Shown: positions 1 to 8,533, counted from the first letter of the stretch. The stretch: 64,000 nt of DNA from Ralstonia insidiosa (GCF_008801405.1 NZ_VZPV01000004.1:122011-186010); one strand, 5' to 3'. Notes: generated by a model from the letters alone, not told the origin. Program-made: numbers and translations.

Positions 1-2
1 CC

Positions 3-332
3 TCAGCCCCGCCGCACCCAAATCACCTTGCCGTTCTGGATACCCAGATTACGGCGTTCTTCCCGATAGTCCATCGTGCCCGGCAACGCCTTGCCGTCGC
101 GTTCACTGACGCGCCACAGGCAGCCGTTCAGCAGTGTCGTTGCATCTTGCTCGGATTTGCCGATGAGTGTGTCGTCCGGAACCGAAGCGGCCTGGCATGC
201 GCCTGCCGGTTGCGTGTGTTCAGCCATGGGCGCCTCGCCTGCGTTCTTGGTTTGCTCTATGCCGGCCGTGGAGCATCCGGCCATGCTTGCAATGGCGGCA
301 ACTGCCATGAGCATTGTTGCTAAGCGCGTCAT
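3..332 (-). CDS. I78-type peptidase inhibitor-like lipoprotein
   Basis: 109-aa predicted lipoprotein. The N-terminus is a short lipoprotein signal ending in the lipobox S-M-A-G-C, so the mature protein should be acylated and sit in the envelope. The C-terminal half (LIGKS..A..LL, then WRV...DG, TMDYREERRN and a final GKV-x-WVRRG) matches the layout of the peptidase inhibitor I78 family, small proteins that block serine proteases. An upstream in-frame extension exists, but I chose the ATG at 332 because it has an AGAGG ribosome site and directly precedes the signal peptide. It is the last gene at this edge of the window and transcribes off it. Family call is moderate; target protease unknown. 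Confidence 0.6.
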   Translation of the reverse strand: MTRLATMLMAVAAIASMAGCSTAGIEQTKNAGEAPMAEHTQPAGACQAASVPDDTLIGKSEQDATTLLNGCLWRVSERDGKALPGTMDYREERRNLGIQNGKVIWVRRG

Positions 333-994
333 ACAACCTCTCGTTTGATGTCGAATGGGATCTGCGATCGAGTGCGATGCGTGGGTGGCGCAGTGCGCTC
401 GGGTTCGTGGCGGTAGTGTATCCACAGGGTCAGTTAAGCAGGCGCGGCAGCGGGATGCGAATGCTCGCGGCGCGTGGTCGGTGCGTCGCAAATAGGCGCG
501 TGATTTGTGTGGTTACACACGTACTTGGGGGGAGTATTTTCTATTGTGACTCAGTTGCCCGCAAATGGCGCAGGCAAGCCAATTCCGCACCAGTCATGGG
601 TTTGCGAGGGATGCCCATGTTGTCGGCGCGCAAAGCGCCTTCCACCCCCTCCAAAAAACGCTTGCCGAGCCCAAGAACACTTTGTTACTCTGCGCCCCGT
701 CATCACTACGGAGATGTTCTCCATGGACAGTTGTTCTAGTCGATCTTCGATCGCACTCTGAACGGCTAGACAGTCTCGGCGCATCGCTTTCGCTTTGCGC
801 CCATCCACTGCCTAGCCGTATGCACGGCGGGTAGTGGCACTTGTGCGGGTTCTCCGTACAAGCCCATTCCCACAATTCGATTGTTTTACCGACACGGCCA
901 TGTGGCTGCGTGCGCGCTCGCGTTCGTAGTCTCCTGGGAGGACCGTGGTCGGCTCATGCCTACGTTCGTCATAGAAACGAACGGGGGAGGTCTC
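333..994. other. Intergenic region, divergent control of lipoprotein and porin
   Basis: About 660 bases with no convincing gene. Several open frames run through it on both strands, but none has a good ribosome site plus a recognisable product. It must hold the promoters of the lipoprotein (leftwards) and the porin (rightwards). The only clear structure is the hairpin at 963-983 in front of the porin ribosome site. Confidence 0.5.
963..990 (+). promoter_or_regulatory. Hairpin abutting the porin Shine-Dalgarno
   Basis: CGTTCGT (963-969) pairs perfectly with ACGAACG (977-983) around a 7-nt loop. The strong ribosome site GGGGGAGG (983-990) begins on the last base of the stem, 4 nt before the ATG at 995. 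A stem here could tune ribosome access. Function is inferred only from position. Confidence 0.35.
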
Positions 995-2458
995 ATGCTG
1001 TTTCTCTCGATGCTGCAATACGTTTGGGTCGCGGTGCGTCCGCTCGTTCTGGTGCGTGCTGCTGCCGCATTCCGCCCGTTTGGTCCCTTCCGTCGTCCGG
1101 CCTTGCTGGCCGCGATGGCTTCGTTCTCTGTTTTCACCCACGCGGCTCAAGCCCAAGAAGCCCAGGCTTCCGCACCGGCTGCGGATGCACTGCCGATCGC
1201 TGGCGGTGAACTCGATGACCGCTTCGGTTTCCACGGTCAATCGACCTGGGTTTGGCAAGCCAAGCCTGCGTTCAAGTCACCGTACAGCGGTGATAACAGC
1301 CTGACCGGCGGCCGCGCCATCAGCTACTCGTTCAGCACCACGCTGGACCTGGGCATGCGGTTGTGGAAGGGCGCCGAGTTCCACTTCAACCCGGAAGTCA
1401 TCATGGGCAAGGCGTTCTCGGATCTGCATGGTCTGGGTGGCCCGACCAACGGCGAGCTGGCGAAGGTGACGGGCACCGACCCGACGCTATACCGCGCCCG
1501 CGCTTTTCTGCGCCAGACCTGGGGCCTGGGCGGCGATACAGAAAAGATCGACGCCGACTTCAACCAGTTTGCAGACGTGGTCGACAAGCGCCGCGTGGTG
1601 CTGACCGTGGGCAACATGCCGGTGTTGGATGTGTTTGATGGTGTGGAGTACTCGCACGATCCGCGCACGCAATTCTTGAACTGGTCGTTCATGGCGAGCC
1701 CATCGTTCGACTACCCGGCCGATGCGCGCGGCTACAACTGGGGCATCGCGTTGGAGTACATCGACAGCGAACTCGGCTGGGCCGCGCGCGCTGGCCGCTT
1801 CCTGCAGCCGATCGAGTCCAACGGGTTGGCACTGGATTCCGCCTTCATGCAGCACTACGGTGACATGGTGGAACTGGAAAAGAGCTACACGCTGTTCGGC
1901 CAGGACGGCAAGGTACGGTTGATGGGCTGGCGCAACAAGACGCGCATGGGCCGCTTTGATGACGCCATCGCTCTCGGCCAGGCCACGGGAAGCGCGCCGG
2001 ACCTGAGCCAGGTGCGTAAGGAGCACGCCAAGGTGGGCGTGGGCCTGTCGTTCGAGCAGAAGGCGGGCGAGAACCTGGGCCTGTTTGCACGGCTGAACTG
2101 GTCGGATGACAAGACCGAGACGTACGCCTTTACTGAGGTGGGCCGCAACGTGTCGTTCGGCGGTCTGCTGAAGGGCTCGTCGTGGGGTCGCCCCAATGAT
2201 GTGGTGGGTGCGGCATTTTCGCTGAACATGTTGGGCCCGGATCACAAGGCCTACCTGGCGGCCGGCGGTAGCGGCGCGTTCCTGGGCGATGGCGCGTTGA
2301 ACTATGGCCACGAGCGCGTACTCGAATTGTTTTACAGCTTTCAACCGGTGAAGGGCCTCATGCTCAGCCCCGATTTTCAATTGATCCAGAACCCTGGCTA
2401 CAACCGGGACCGCGGCCCTGCCAAGTTTTACGGCATGCGCGTCCACGCCGAGTTCTAA
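995..2458 (+). CDS. OprB-family outer-membrane porin (possible manganese porin)
   Basis: 487 aa. A long N-terminal region with a hydrophobic signal (around residues 36-55, ending A-Q-A-Q) precedes a beta-barrel sequence containing FGFHGQSTWVWQAKP, AFKSPY and NSLTGG, typical of carbohydrate-selective porins of the OprB family. The last residues, V-H-A-E-F, end in the aromatic residue expected of outer-membrane proteins. I chose ATG 995 over the more upstream frame start because GGGGGAGG lies 4 nt before it. The next gene is an NRAMP metal transporter. The known rhizobial Mn porin MnoP is also an OprB-type protein tied to MntH, so a metal rather than sugar substrate is plausible here. Family is fairly sure, substrate inferred. 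Confidence 0.75.
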   Translation: MLFLSMLQYVWVAVRPLVLVRAAAAFRPFGPFRRPALLAAMASFSVFTHAAQAQEAQASAPAADALPIAGGELDDRFGFHGQSTWVWQAKPAFKSPYSGDNSLTGGRAISYSFSTTLDLGMRLWKGAEFHFNPEVIMGKAFSDLHGLGGPTNGELAKVTGTDPTLYRARAFLRQTWGLGGDTEKIDADFNQFADVVDKRRVVLTVGNMPVLDVFDGVEYSHDPRTQFLNWSFMASPSFDYPADARGYNWGIALEYIDSELGWAARAGRFLQPIESNGLALDSAFMQHYGDMVELEKSYTLFGQDGKVRLMGWRNKTRMGRFDDAIALGQATGSAPDLSQVRKEHAKVGVGLSFEQKAGENLGLFARLNWSDDKTETYAFTEVGRNVSFGGLLKGSSWGRPNDVVGAAFSLNMLGPDHKAYLAAGGSGAFLGDGALNYGHERVLELFYSFQPVKGLMLSPDFQLIQNPGYNRDRGPAKFYGMRVHAEF

Positions 2459-2476
2459 GACCTACGGAGGACCCAT

Positions 2477-2521
2477 ATGGACAGTCCGAGTCGACCTTAC
2501 CCGACATTTCTTTCCTACTAG
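2477..2521 (+). CDS. Possible 14-aa leader peptide
   Basis: A 14-codon frame (MDSPSRPYPTFLSY) starts 6 nt after a perfect GGAGG (2466-2470) and 18 nt past the porin stop codon. It is rich in Pro and Ser/Tyr. The strong ribosome site with such a short product, followed by stable hairpins, resembles a regulatory leader. Coding status is unproven. Confidence 0.3.
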   Translation: MDSPSRPYPTFLSY

Positions 2522-2690
2522 GCGAGTCCGCCGCACGGTTGTTCCCTGCTGCTGACTTGCCGCCCCGGCAAGGCAGCGGTGTCTGCATCGCTCCTTGATT
2601 GTTTGAATCTGCCGCCTCGGGTACGACAACCCGAGCGCGGCGATTGCCGCATGCCGTGCACGCGTCGTGCCCATGCGGCCAGGAGTTGTT

Positions 2691-2897
2691 ATGCGCAAAT
2701 TCAACATTCCCGCCCGTCGTTTCTCGGCCATCGCTCTGCCGTTCAGCTCGCCGTTCGTGCAGGCCCGTGCTGGTGCGCCGGAGCGTGCCAACGCTGTGTC
2801 GACCACGTCCAACCGGCGCGCTGACGACGGGGGCCAATCGCTCTCCAACCACGGCTACGCCGCCGCCGCCATCCGGCTGTCGCGCACCTATTGGTAA
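2691..2897 (+). CDS. Possible 68-aa small protein upstream of NRAMP gene
   Basis: Starts with ATG at 2691 behind AGGAG (2681-2685) and the stem at 2646-2679, and ends 58 bases before the transporter start. The product begins MRKFNIPARRFSAIALPF, a basic then hydrophobic start that resembles a weak signal sequence, followed by a polar Arg/Ser-rich tail. I recognise no family. It may be a regulatory ORF or non-coding. Confidence 0.25.
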   Translation: MRKFNIPARRFSAIALPFSSPFVQARAGAPERANAVSTTSNRRADDGGQSLSNHGYAAAAIRLSRTYW

Positions 2898-2955
2898 CCG
2901 GCGGGTAATCCAACGACGGGTACATCCCTCACCCAATAACAAATCGGAGGTCGAT

Positions 2956-4599
2956 ATGACCCAAATTGCTTCTGGCATCGACGCACCACCACGTCATGCC
3001 GCGCTTGATGAGGCCCATGTGGGCGACATTCGTGGCGCGCTCGGCACCATTGCGCACCACGATACTGGCGCGCGTGACGGCTGGCGTGCACGCTTGCGCA
3101 CGCTGCTGGCCATCCTCGGCCCCGGCCTGATCGTAATGGTGGGCGATAACGACGCCGGCGCCTTCGGCACGTACACGCAAGCCGGGCAGAACTACGGCAC
3201 CACGCTGTTGTGGACGCTGATGCTGCTCATCCCCGTGCTGTACGTGAACCAGGAGATGGTGCTGCGCCTGGGCGCCGTCACCCGGGTTGGCCATGCGCGG
3301 CTGATCTTTGCGCGCTTCGGCAAGTTCTGGGGCAGCTTCTCTGTCATCGACCTATTCCTCGTCAATGCGTTGACGCTGGTGACGGAGTTCATCGGTATCA
3401 GCCTTGCGCTGGAATATCTCGGCATTCCGCGCCACTGGGGTGTGTGCGCTGCAGCGGCGCTGGTGATGTTGGCCGCGTCCACGGGTGACTTCCGACGGTT
3501 CGAGCGCTTTGCACTTGCGCTGGTGGCGGGCAGTCTCACGCTCATTCCGATCTTTCTGGTGGTGCATCCGCCGATGGGGCAGGTGGCACGCGATTTCTTC
3601 GTGCCTGCTCTACCGGCCGGTGCACCGCTGGCGGAAGTGATGCTGCTGATCATCGCCATCGTTGGGACGACCGTGGCGCCGTGGCAGTTGTTCTTCCAGC
3701 AAAGCTACGTGATCGACAAGCGCATCACTGCGCGCTTCATCCGCTATGAGCGTGCGGACCTGTGGCTGGGCATCGTGCTTGTGATTGCCGGCGCGGTGGC
3801 GATGATTGCCTTCAGCGCGCAGGCCTTCCACGGTACGCCGGAGTTCGGCAACTACACCGATGCGCTGGGTACGGCGAAGGGGCTGGAGGCCTACTCGGGC
3901 CGCTGGGCGGGCATTCTGTTCGCCATTGCGCTGCTGGACGCCAGCATCATCGGCGCGTGCGCGGTGTCGCTGTCGACCGCCTATGCGATTGGCGATGTGT
4001 TTGCCGTGCGCCATTCGCTGCATCGCAAGCCGACCGAGGCCAAGGGCTTCTACGCCGTCTACTTCGGCTTGACGCTGCTGGCCGCAGGCCTGGTGCTGAC
4101 GCCGGGTGTGCCGCTGGGCCTGCTGACCAATGCCGTGCAATCGCTGGCGGGCGTGCTGCTGCCGAGCGCCACGGTGTTCCTGCTGCTGTTGTGCAACGAC
4201 AAGGCTGTGCTGGGCCCGTGGACGAACGGTCGCGCGATGAACATCTTCACCGGCGGCGTGGTGGCGGTGCTGGTGATGCTGTCGGTCATCCTCACGGCTG
4301 CGGTGCTGTTCCCGGGCATCGGCGAGTTCGAGATCGGCGCGATCCTGATCGGCGGTTCGGTCATCGCCGTGGTGATGTCGCTGGTGCTGTGGCGCATCGA
4401 GCAACGCAACCATCGGACGCATCATCCGCAACGTGTGAGCGTGCTGGACCGCAATCACTGGACCATGCCGCCGCTGGAGCAGCTCACGCCGGCACGCTGG
4501 ACGCCGCTCAAGCGGACATGGATGTTCGTGCTGCGCGGCTACCTAGTCGTGGCCGCAGGGTTGGTGCTGGTGCGCATTGCCGGATTGGTAGTGCAGTAA
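2956..4599 (+). CDS. NRAMP-family divalent metal transporter (MntH-like)
   Basis: 547-aa inner-membrane transporter with about eleven hydrophobic segments. The first transmembrane helix carries GPGLIVMVGDNDAGAFGT, the NRAMP helix-1 signature in which the usual DPGN metal-site sequence reads D-N-D-A-G. Helix 6 has IIAIVGTTVAPWQLFFQQS, the V-G-x-x-x-x-P-W-x-L-F form seen in the wider NRAMP-related branch rather than in classical MntH. The substrate may therefore differ from Mn (Mg or other metals). ATG 2956 has GGAGG 5 nt upstream; the frame is open further upstream without a better start. It follows the OprB-like porin and a structured leader, and ends in a terminator. Confidence 0.75.
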   Translation: MTQIASGIDAPPRHAALDEAHVGDIRGALGTIAHHDTGARDGWRARLRTLLAILGPGLIVMVGDNDAGAFGTYTQAGQNYGTTLLWTLMLLIPVLYVNQEMVLRLGAVTRVGHARLIFARFGKFWGSFSVIDLFLVNALTLVTEFIGISLALEYLGIPRHWGVCAAAALVMLAASTGDFRRFERFALALVAGSLTLIPIFLVVHPPMGQVARDFFVPALPAGAPLAEVMLLIIAIVGTTVAPWQLFFQQSYVIDKRITARFIRYERADLWLGIVLVIAGAVAMIAFSAQAFHGTPEFGNYTDALGTAKGLEAYSGRWAGILFAIALLDASIIGACAVSLSTAYAIGDVFAVRHSLHRKPTEAKGFYAVYFGLTLLAAGLVLTPGVPLGLLTNAVQSLAGVLLPSATVFLLLLCNDKAVLGPWTNGRAMNIFTGGVVAVLVMLSVILTAAVLFPGIGEFEIGAILIGGSVIAVVMSLVLWRIEQRNHRTHHPQRVSVLDRNHWTMPPLEQLTPARWTPLKRTWMFVLRGYLVVAAGLVLVRIAGLVVQ

Positions 4600-4603
4600 A
4601 GAG

Positions 4604-4630
4604 AACGGGCCACGATGTGGCCCGTTTTTC
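4604..4630. terminator. Rho-independent terminator after NRAMP gene
   Basis: AACGGGCCA (4604-4612) pairs with TGGCCCGTT (4618-4626) around CGATG and runs into TTTT. It lies between the convergent NRAMP and TonB-receptor genes and, read on the other strand, could also end the receptor transcript. Confidence 0.8.
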
Positions 4631-4650
4631 TTTGGCGATGTCGCAGCGTG

Positions 4651-7041
4651 TTACCAGGCGTATTTGGCTGTTGCCAGTACCGTGCGCCCGTTGTTGTAGA
4701 TGCAGCGCGTGGCGTCGTAGCAGCCGGAGATGACTTCGCGGTTGCCCAGGTTCGTGCCGTTGAGCGCAAAGCGCCAGTGGCCGACGGTGTAGAAGATGGA
4801 CGCATCAAACAGCGTGTAGCCCGGCACCTTGAGTGAGTTATCCGGCGCACCGGCCGTCGGGCTGGTGTAACGCACACCGGCACCGATGCCCACACCTTGC
4901 AGCACACCCGAGCGGATGCGGTAGTCCGTCCACAGCGATGCCATCTGACGCGGAATCGGAATCGCGATCGGCCACTTGTTGAGCGTGACGTCGTTGGCCT
5001 TGGTGTTGCGCACGTCCTGATATGTGTAGCTGGCGATCACGTTCCAGCCCGGCAGCAGCTGCGTCGTGCCTTCCAGCTCGATGCCCTGCGAGCGGATCTC
5101 GCCCGACTGCGCGTTGTGCATGCCGGTCGGGTCGTTCAGGTCCGGCGTGAGCACATTGGTCTGGTGGATCTGGAACACCGCCGCTGTGATCGACGTCTTG
5201 CTGCTCGGCGCAAACTTGATGCCCGCCTCGATCTGCTTGCCCTTGGTCGGCTTGAACGGCTGATTGTTGCGGTCGGTGCCGATGGTCGGGTTGAACGACG
5301 TCGAATAGCTCACGTACGGCGACAGCCCGTACGGCCCGAGGTACACCACGCCCACGCGGCCCGTGAAGGCGGAATCGCGCTGGCTGCTGTTGGTGCCGGC
5401 GAGCAGGTCGTCGGTGCGCAGGTCGCTCCAGTCGTGGCGGCCGCCGAGCGTAAAGACCCAGCGTTCGCCCAGCTTGATCTGGTCCTGCAGGTACACACCC
5501 AGCTGCGTCTGCTTCTGATGGATGTCCTGCGGCGATGCGCCTGAGCCATTGAAGATCGACCAGTCGAACGGGGCATACACCGGGTTGTACAGATCCAGCG
5601 ACGAGGTGAGGGCGTAGTTCTCAGGGTCCTTGGTGGTCTGGCGCTGATAGTCCACGCCCGCCAGGAAGGTGTGCCGCGCGATGCCGGTGGCGAACTTCGC
5701 CTGCACCTGCGTATCGACGTCGAATCGCCCGTAGCTCGGCTTGGCGATGCCGGCGTAGCGCCACATCATGCGCTGCGTCGGGTCGCTCGGGTCCAGGCCC
5801 ACGCCGTAGGTCATGCGGTCGTCCAGCTTCAGGTGCATGTAGCGCGTGTTTTGCCGCACCGTCCACGTGTCGTTGAGCTCGTGCTCGAACTGGTAGCCCA
5901 GCGAGTACTGCGTCTTCTCGTACGCATCAAAGTCCGGCGAGCCCGTGAACAGCGTGGCGGGAATCTTGCCGTTCGGGTTCGGCAGGATGGTGCCGCTCGC
6001 GGGCAGGAAGTTGTCGGACGAGTTGGTCTTGTCGCGCAGGTAGGTTGCCAGCAGCGTGAGCGTGGTATCGGCCGATGGCTTCCACGTGAGCGAGGGCGCC
6101 ACCATCAGGCGTTGGTCCTTGAACGGGCCGAAGGGCAGGTTGCCGTCGCGGGCAACGGCCGTCAGGCGATACGACAGCTTGCCGTCGGCGTCGAGCGCGC
6201 CGGCAAAGTCGCCGGCCACCTGCTTGCGCGCGTGGCTACCGTATTGCACTTCAATTTCGCGGATCGGCTCGGTGGTCGGCTGCTTGGTGACGATGTTCAC
6301 CGTGCCGCCCGGGTCGCCCTGGCCATACAGCACGGACGACGGCCCGCGCAGCAATTCGACGCGCTCGATCTGCCACGGGTCCACACGCCAGCTCGCCAGG
6401 TTGATGGTGTTGGGCAACTGCAGCCCGTCGAGGTACGTGGCCGGCACGAAGCCGCGCACGGCGGTGTACCAATCCGAGCGCGTGCCCGCGCCGTACGACG
6501 AGACGGACGCCGAGTAGCGCAGCGCCTCGTTCACGCTCTGCGCACCCTGCGCCTCGAAGCGGTCGCGCGAGACCACGCTGATCGATTGCGGAATCTCCGA
6601 GAGTGGTACATCGGTTTTGGTGCCAGTGGCGCTGCGCTGGGCGATGTAGCCACGCACAGGCCCAGTCGCCGATTCCTGTTGCGCACTGGCGGTCGCCACC
6701 GTGGCCGGCAGCGTGACTTGCGCGCTACCGCCCGTCGGTTCGATGGTGAACGTGTTGCCGCCTTGCTTGCGTGCCACCAGCCCGGATTGGGCGAGCAGCC
6801 GGTCGAGTGCATCTTCCACGCGCATCTGCCCCTGAACGCGCGGCGCCGTCTTGCCCGCCGTCAGCGCGCTGGCAAAGATGAGCTGCGCACCCGCCTGCCG
6901 TGCCAGCGCATTGAGCGCAGCGTCGAGCGGCTCGGCAGGAATGTCGATGGTCATGTGGGCCTGTGCGAAGGCAGCGCTGGCCAGCAGCGTAGCCGCGGCC
7001 AGCGCGATCATGCGCGGCACGCGTCGTTGTGTGCGAATCAC
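4651..7041 (-). CDS. TonB-dependent siderophore receptor with STN signalling domain
   Basis: 796-aa outer-membrane receptor. After a signal peptide (ending about A-F-A-Q-A), residues about 30-100 form a secretin/TonB N-terminal (STN) domain, the part that contacts the FecR-type anti-sigma factor. A plug domain follows (IPQSISVVSRDRFE, RGPSSVLYGQGDPGGTVNIVTK), then the barrel ending in the aromatic residue W. This is the FpvA/FoxA/FhuE class that imports ferric siderophores with TonB energy. The start is GTG 7041 with GGGGAG upstream. It is the last gene of a sigma/anti-sigma/receptor set on the minus strand. The siderophore cannot be read from the sequence. Confidence 0.9.
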   Translation of the reverse strand: MIRTQRRVPRMIALAAATLLASAAFAQAHMTIDIPAEPLDAALNALARQAGAQLIFASALTAGKTAPRVQGQMRVEDALDRLLAQSGLVARKQGGNTFTIEPTGGSAQVTLPATVATASAQQESATGPVRGYIAQRSATGTKTDVPLSEIPQSISVVSRDRFEAQGAQSVNEALRYSASVSSYGAGTRSDWYTAVRGFVPATYLDGLQLPNTINLASWRVDPWQIERVELLRGPSSVLYGQGDPGGTVNIVTKQPTTEPIREIEVQYGSHARKQVAGDFAGALDADGKLSYRLTAVARDGNLPFGPFKDQRLMVAPSLTWKPSADTTLTLLATYLRDKTNSSDNFLPASGTILPNPNGKIPATLFTGSPDFDAYEKTQYSLGYQFEHELNDTWTVRQNTRYMHLKLDDRMTYGVGLDPSDPTQRMMWRYAGIAKPSYGRFDVDTQVQAKFATGIARHTFLAGVDYQRQTTKDPENYALTSSLDLYNPVYAPFDWSIFNGSGASPQDIHQKQTQLGVYLQDQIKLGERWVFTLGGRHDWSDLRTDDLLAGTNSSQRDSAFTGRVGVVYLGPYGLSPYVSYSTSFNPTIGTDRNNQPFKPTKGKQIEAGIKFAPSSKTSITAAVFQIHQTNVLTPDLNDPTGMHNAQSGEIRSQGIELEGTTQLLPGWNVIASYTYQDVRNTKANDVTLNKWPIAIPIPRQMASLWTDYRIRSGVLQGVGIGAGVRYTSPTAGAPDNSLKVPGYTLFDASIFYTVGHWRFALNGTNLGNREVISGCYDATRCIYNNGRTVLATAKYAW

Positions 7042-7103
7042 TGTGAAGCTCCCCGTGTTGAATCTGTGGATCTGCGGATCCGTTGGTCTAGGTCACAGGG
7101 GAG

Positions 7104-7135
7104 TAGACGAACCGCGCACCGGGCATCCCTACCTT
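7104..7135 (-). promoter_or_regulatory. Candidate ECF-sigma promoter for the receptor gene
   Basis: In the gap between the anti-sigma and receptor genes, reading on the minus strand, AAGGTAGGG (7127-7135) is followed after 17 nt by CGTCTA (7104-7109). CGTCT-type -10 elements are typical of iron-starvation ECF sigma factors of the FecI group. It would let the upstream sigma factor switch on the receptor. The match is by eye. Confidence 0.4.
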
Positions 7136-7151
7136 GGCGTGCGATTTTTTT

Positions 7152-7982
7152 TTATCGCGTGATGCTGCGGGCGAGAATGCGCACGGTGTCGTTGGCCTCA
7201 CGGCGGACGGCCACCGGCAGGATGGACGGCAGCAGATCGAGCAGCGCATCGGTGCGCGCGCTGTCGAACACGCCCGAGATCTGCAGGCGGCCCAGTGCCG
7301 GATCGGTCAGCACAGCGGGCGTTGCGCGATAGCGGTTGATGTCGGCCACAGCCTGGGCCAGCGGTGTGCGGTCGAACATCAGCTTGCCGTCTTTCCAGGC
7401 GATGGCAGCGCTGAGGTCGGGCGCGGCGCGCGCGGTAAGCGTGCCGTTGAACGACTCGGCTGCCTGGCGGGCCGTCAGCAGCACGGCATCGCCCGAAGCC
7501 TCTTCCACAACATGTACGCGGCCGCGTAGCACGGTCACCGTGACATACGGATCGGCGCGTCGCACGTTGAAGGCGGTGCCAACCACGCGCACGGTCGTTT
7601 CGCCTGCATGCACGACGAAAGGTCGCCACGCCGAATGCGTCACGTCGAACAGCGCCTCACCGTCGATGAGACGAACTTGCCGCGATCGCAGGTGCCATTC
7701 CACCTCAGCGACGGTGCGCGTGTTGAGGGTGAGATCGCTGCCGTCCGGCAGGGTGAGGTGCTGGTGTTCGCCTGCGGCCGTGACATAGCGCTGCGTATGC
7801 CAGGCCGGATCCGCCCACAGCACCGCACCGAGCAACGCAACGATCCCGGCCGCCACCATCGGTGCTCGCCGACGCGGCGCCTGTGCCGGCAATTCCGGCA
7901 TGGCAAAGCGCGCCTGCAGCGTGCTGCGGTGGCGCGCCAGGCTGTCGTCCTCGCGGGAGAAGTCGTCGGGTGGGTGGGGCAT
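7152..7982 (-). CDS. FecR-family anti-sigma / signal-transducing protein
   Basis: 276 aa. A cytoplasmic N-terminal stretch is followed by one membrane helix (MVAAGIVALLGAVLWA, about residues 43-58) and a periplasmic FecR domain (LPDGSDLTLNTRTVAEV, RLIDGEALFDVTH, TTVRVVGTAFNVR, TVLRGRVHV). FecR proteins hold or activate the partner ECF sigma factor according to the state of the receptor's STN domain. I start it at ATG 7982 (first residues MPHPPDDFS). A TTG at 8003 would overlap the sigma gene by 4 nt and is also possible. The N-terminal cytoplasmic part looks shorter than in many FecR proteins. Confidence 0.85.
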   Translation of the reverse strand: MPHPPDDFSREDDSLARHRSTLQARFAMPELPAQAPRRRAPMVAAGIVALLGAVLWADPAWHTQRYVTAAGEHQHLTLPDGSDLTLNTRTVAEVEWHLRSRQVRLIDGEALFDVTHSAWRPFVVHAGETTVRVVGTAFNVRRADPYVTVTVLRGRVHVVEEASGDAVLLTARQAAESFNGTLTARAAPDLSAAIAWKDGKLMFDRTPLAQAVADINRYRATPAVLTDPALGRLQISGVFDSARTDALLDLLPSILPVAVRREANDTVRILARSITR

Positions 7983-7999
7983 CAAGAGCCTGTGCGTGT

Positions 8000-8533
8000 T
8001 CAACGCGGCGGTGCGGCTGCCGGGCGGTCCAGCGCCGTACGGCAGGCCATCATGCCTAGCCGGATGTGCTTTTCGACCGCCTTGCGTGAAATCCCCAATC
8101 TTATCGCCACCTCGGCCTGCGGCATCTCGTGGATCTTATGCAGCACAAACACCTGCTGGCAGCGCGGCGGCAACAGGGCAATGGCTTCCGATAGGCGATC
8201 CAGTTCACGGCCGGCGTCGACGTGGCGGTCGTGGCCGGGGGCTTCGTCGGCGGGTTCGGGCAGTTCGGTGGCCGACTCGACCCACGCGCCGCGGGCCGTT
8301 TCCACGCGATGCCGGTCGATCGCCAGGTTGACCGTCGCGCGCCGCAGATAGGCCACGGGGGCCGTGACCGGCTGGCGCGGCGGCTCCGAGAGCAGGCTCA
8401 CGCACACGTCATGGACGACATCTCGCGCAAAACCGCGGTCCGCGCCAAAGCGCCGGCGCAGCAGATCGACCAGTTCGTCGTAATGACGGACCAGTGCGGC
8501 AAGCAAGGGCGGGGCGGAGGAATCGCAGGACAC
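8000..8533 (-). CDS. FecI-like ECF RNA polymerase sigma factor
   Basis: 177-aa sigma-70 family protein of the extracytoplasmic-function type. Region 2 lies near residues 15-80 (HYDELVDLLRRRFG, DVVHDVCVSLL) and region 4 near 120-170 (LPPRCQQVFVLHKI, AEVAIRLGISRKAVEKHI). With the downstream FecR-like and TonB receptor genes it forms a cell-surface signalling system for iron uptake. The start is a GTG at 8533 without a strong ribosome site, so the exact N-terminus is uncertain. A Fur-box-like site lies about 40 bases upstream. Confidence 0.88.
   Translation of the reverse strand: MSCDSSAPPLLAALVRHYDELVDLLRRRFGADRGFARDVVHDVCVSLLSEPPRQPVTAPVAYLRRATVNLAIDRHRVETARGAWVESATELPEPADEAPGHDRHVDAGRELDRLSEAIALLPPRCQQVFVLHKIHEMPQAEVAIRLGISRKAVEKHIRLGMMACRTALDRPAAAPPR

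Larger units (their letters stand above)
2459..2955 (+). promoter_or_regulatory. Structured leader between porin and NRAMP gene
   Basis: Nearly 500 bases without an established gene but with dense structure. Three stems are visible: 2551-2577 (CTTGCCG / CGGCAAG), 2611-2641 (CTCGGGT / ACCCGAG, extended by GCCGC / GCGGC) and 2646-2679 (GCCGCATG / CATGCGGC). Two mini-ORFs with good ribosome sites lie in it: 2477-2521 and 2691-2897. The arrangement suggests post-transcriptional control of the transporter, for example a metal-sensing leader. I could not match it to a known riboswitch by eye. Confidence 0.45.

Noticed and set aside
500..720. Possible yybP-ykoY (Mn) riboswitch before the porin, prompted by GGGGGGAGTA at 529-538
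   Set aside because: I could not find the matching closing strand or the conserved loop bases; only a covariance search could support it.
7145..7153. Run of nine T (A9 in the mRNA) at the end of the FecR-like gene as a frameshift site
   Set aside because: The run lies at and after the stop codon, so slippage would not change the product.
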